From assembly GCF_014203645.1 (NCBI RefSeq), contig NZ_JACHJL010000004.1:248001-312000 (forward strand): a DNA stretch of 64,000 nt. Reading direction: 5' to 3'. Positions 63,727 to 64,000 of the stretch are shown one piece after another. The notes under the pieces were generated by a model that was given only the letters and a program-made list of their open reading frames with translations, was not told the DNA's origin and searched no databases. A program made the translations under genes and the position numbers. Every line of letters starts with the position of its first letter. The stretch's first letter is position 1. The DNA is from Streptomyces zagrosensis. GTDB lineage: Bacteria; Actinomycetota; Actinomycetes; Streptomycetales; Streptomycetaceae.

Positions 63727-64000
63727 ACCTGCCTCCACCCTCATGCGCCGGACCCCTCCGCCGCGCCGACGATCGCTGGACATTCAACAACAGTCAGATG
63801 TCGGCAGCCGCGCCGCGCACCTGGCCGCGCGGCCCTGATCTGCACCAATGCTTCAACTCCTCACCACGGGCGACCGCTTGGAGGCTGGAGTGTGTTCACA
63901 ACTCAGCGCCACACCCCCGCCCCACGACTGGGTCTCCCGCCCGTCCGTACGCCCGTTCTCTCCCCCGTACGGGGCTGGCCACGCACGGCACGGTGCGGCA
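63727..64000. other. Region upstream of LacI gene to the window edge
   Basis: No ORF of note and no clear operator seen; the sequence is GC-rich and partly low-complexity. The LacI promoter must be here or just beyond. Confidence 0.4.

Overview
The window comes from a very GC-rich actinomycete. GC-ending codons, the adpA-orn-tRNA-His order, the liu-type leucine genes, CsoR- and TetR-type operators and leaderless-looking promoters all point to Streptomyces or a close relative. No ribosomal RNA, integrase, transposase or cas gene is visible. All calls rest on reading motifs and family resemblance; no database search was run.

Layout. Positions 262-11091 hold a divergent myo-inositol catabolic cluster: leftward iolC, an aldolase, iolB, iolD and mmsA, and rightward an IolE/IolH-like TIM-barrel protein and two inositol-dehydrogenase-type oxidoreductases. 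They share a 267 bp control region with three related operator-like sites. Positions 11281-19368 carry a small HTH protein, an MMPL exporter with a divergent TetR regulator and two palindromic operators, a CopZ-type copper chaperone behind a CsoR-type operator, and an MFS exporter with a TTA codon followed in the same reading frame by a TetR regulator. Positions 19625-31476 carry citrate synthase, RecD2 helicase, a LacI regulator with a TIM-barrel isomerase, an EamA transporter divergent from a LysR regulator, a secreted S37 peptidase and an unknown protein. Positions 31761-46395 carry a fused four-domain ABC exporter, an XRE regulator divergent from methionine aminopeptidase, a secreted GH65 enzyme, agmatinase, a phosphatase-like protein, acyl-CoA thioesterase II and an acyl-CoA dehydrogenase.

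Positions 46688-46826 hold three degenerate type I-E-like CRISPR repeats next to a palindrome that resembles the 3' end of tRNA-His. Positions 46832-53864 are a leucine/isovalerate operon (carboxyltransferase, biotin carboxylase, HMG-CoA lyase, acyl-CoA dehydrogenase) divergent from its probable TetR repressor. A DUF4429/SHOCT protein, a small conserved protein, glmS and a universal stress protein follow. The developmental locus 58854-61951 holds a small membrane protein, adpA, orn and tRNA-His. The window ends with a small conserved protein and a LacI regulator.

Three features stand out. The adpA gene has no in-frame TTA codon, but a 15-codon upstream ORF that does contain TTA ends in an ATGA overlap with the adpA start. 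The MFS and TetR genes lie in one reading frame separated by a single TGA and about 130 open, low-complexity codons. Many otherwise conserved proteins (MMPL, LacI, ABC, GH65, HMG-CoA lyase, biotin carboxylase, AdpA, two TetRs) carry low-complexity insertions or tails, and several intergenic regions carry matching short tandem duplications.
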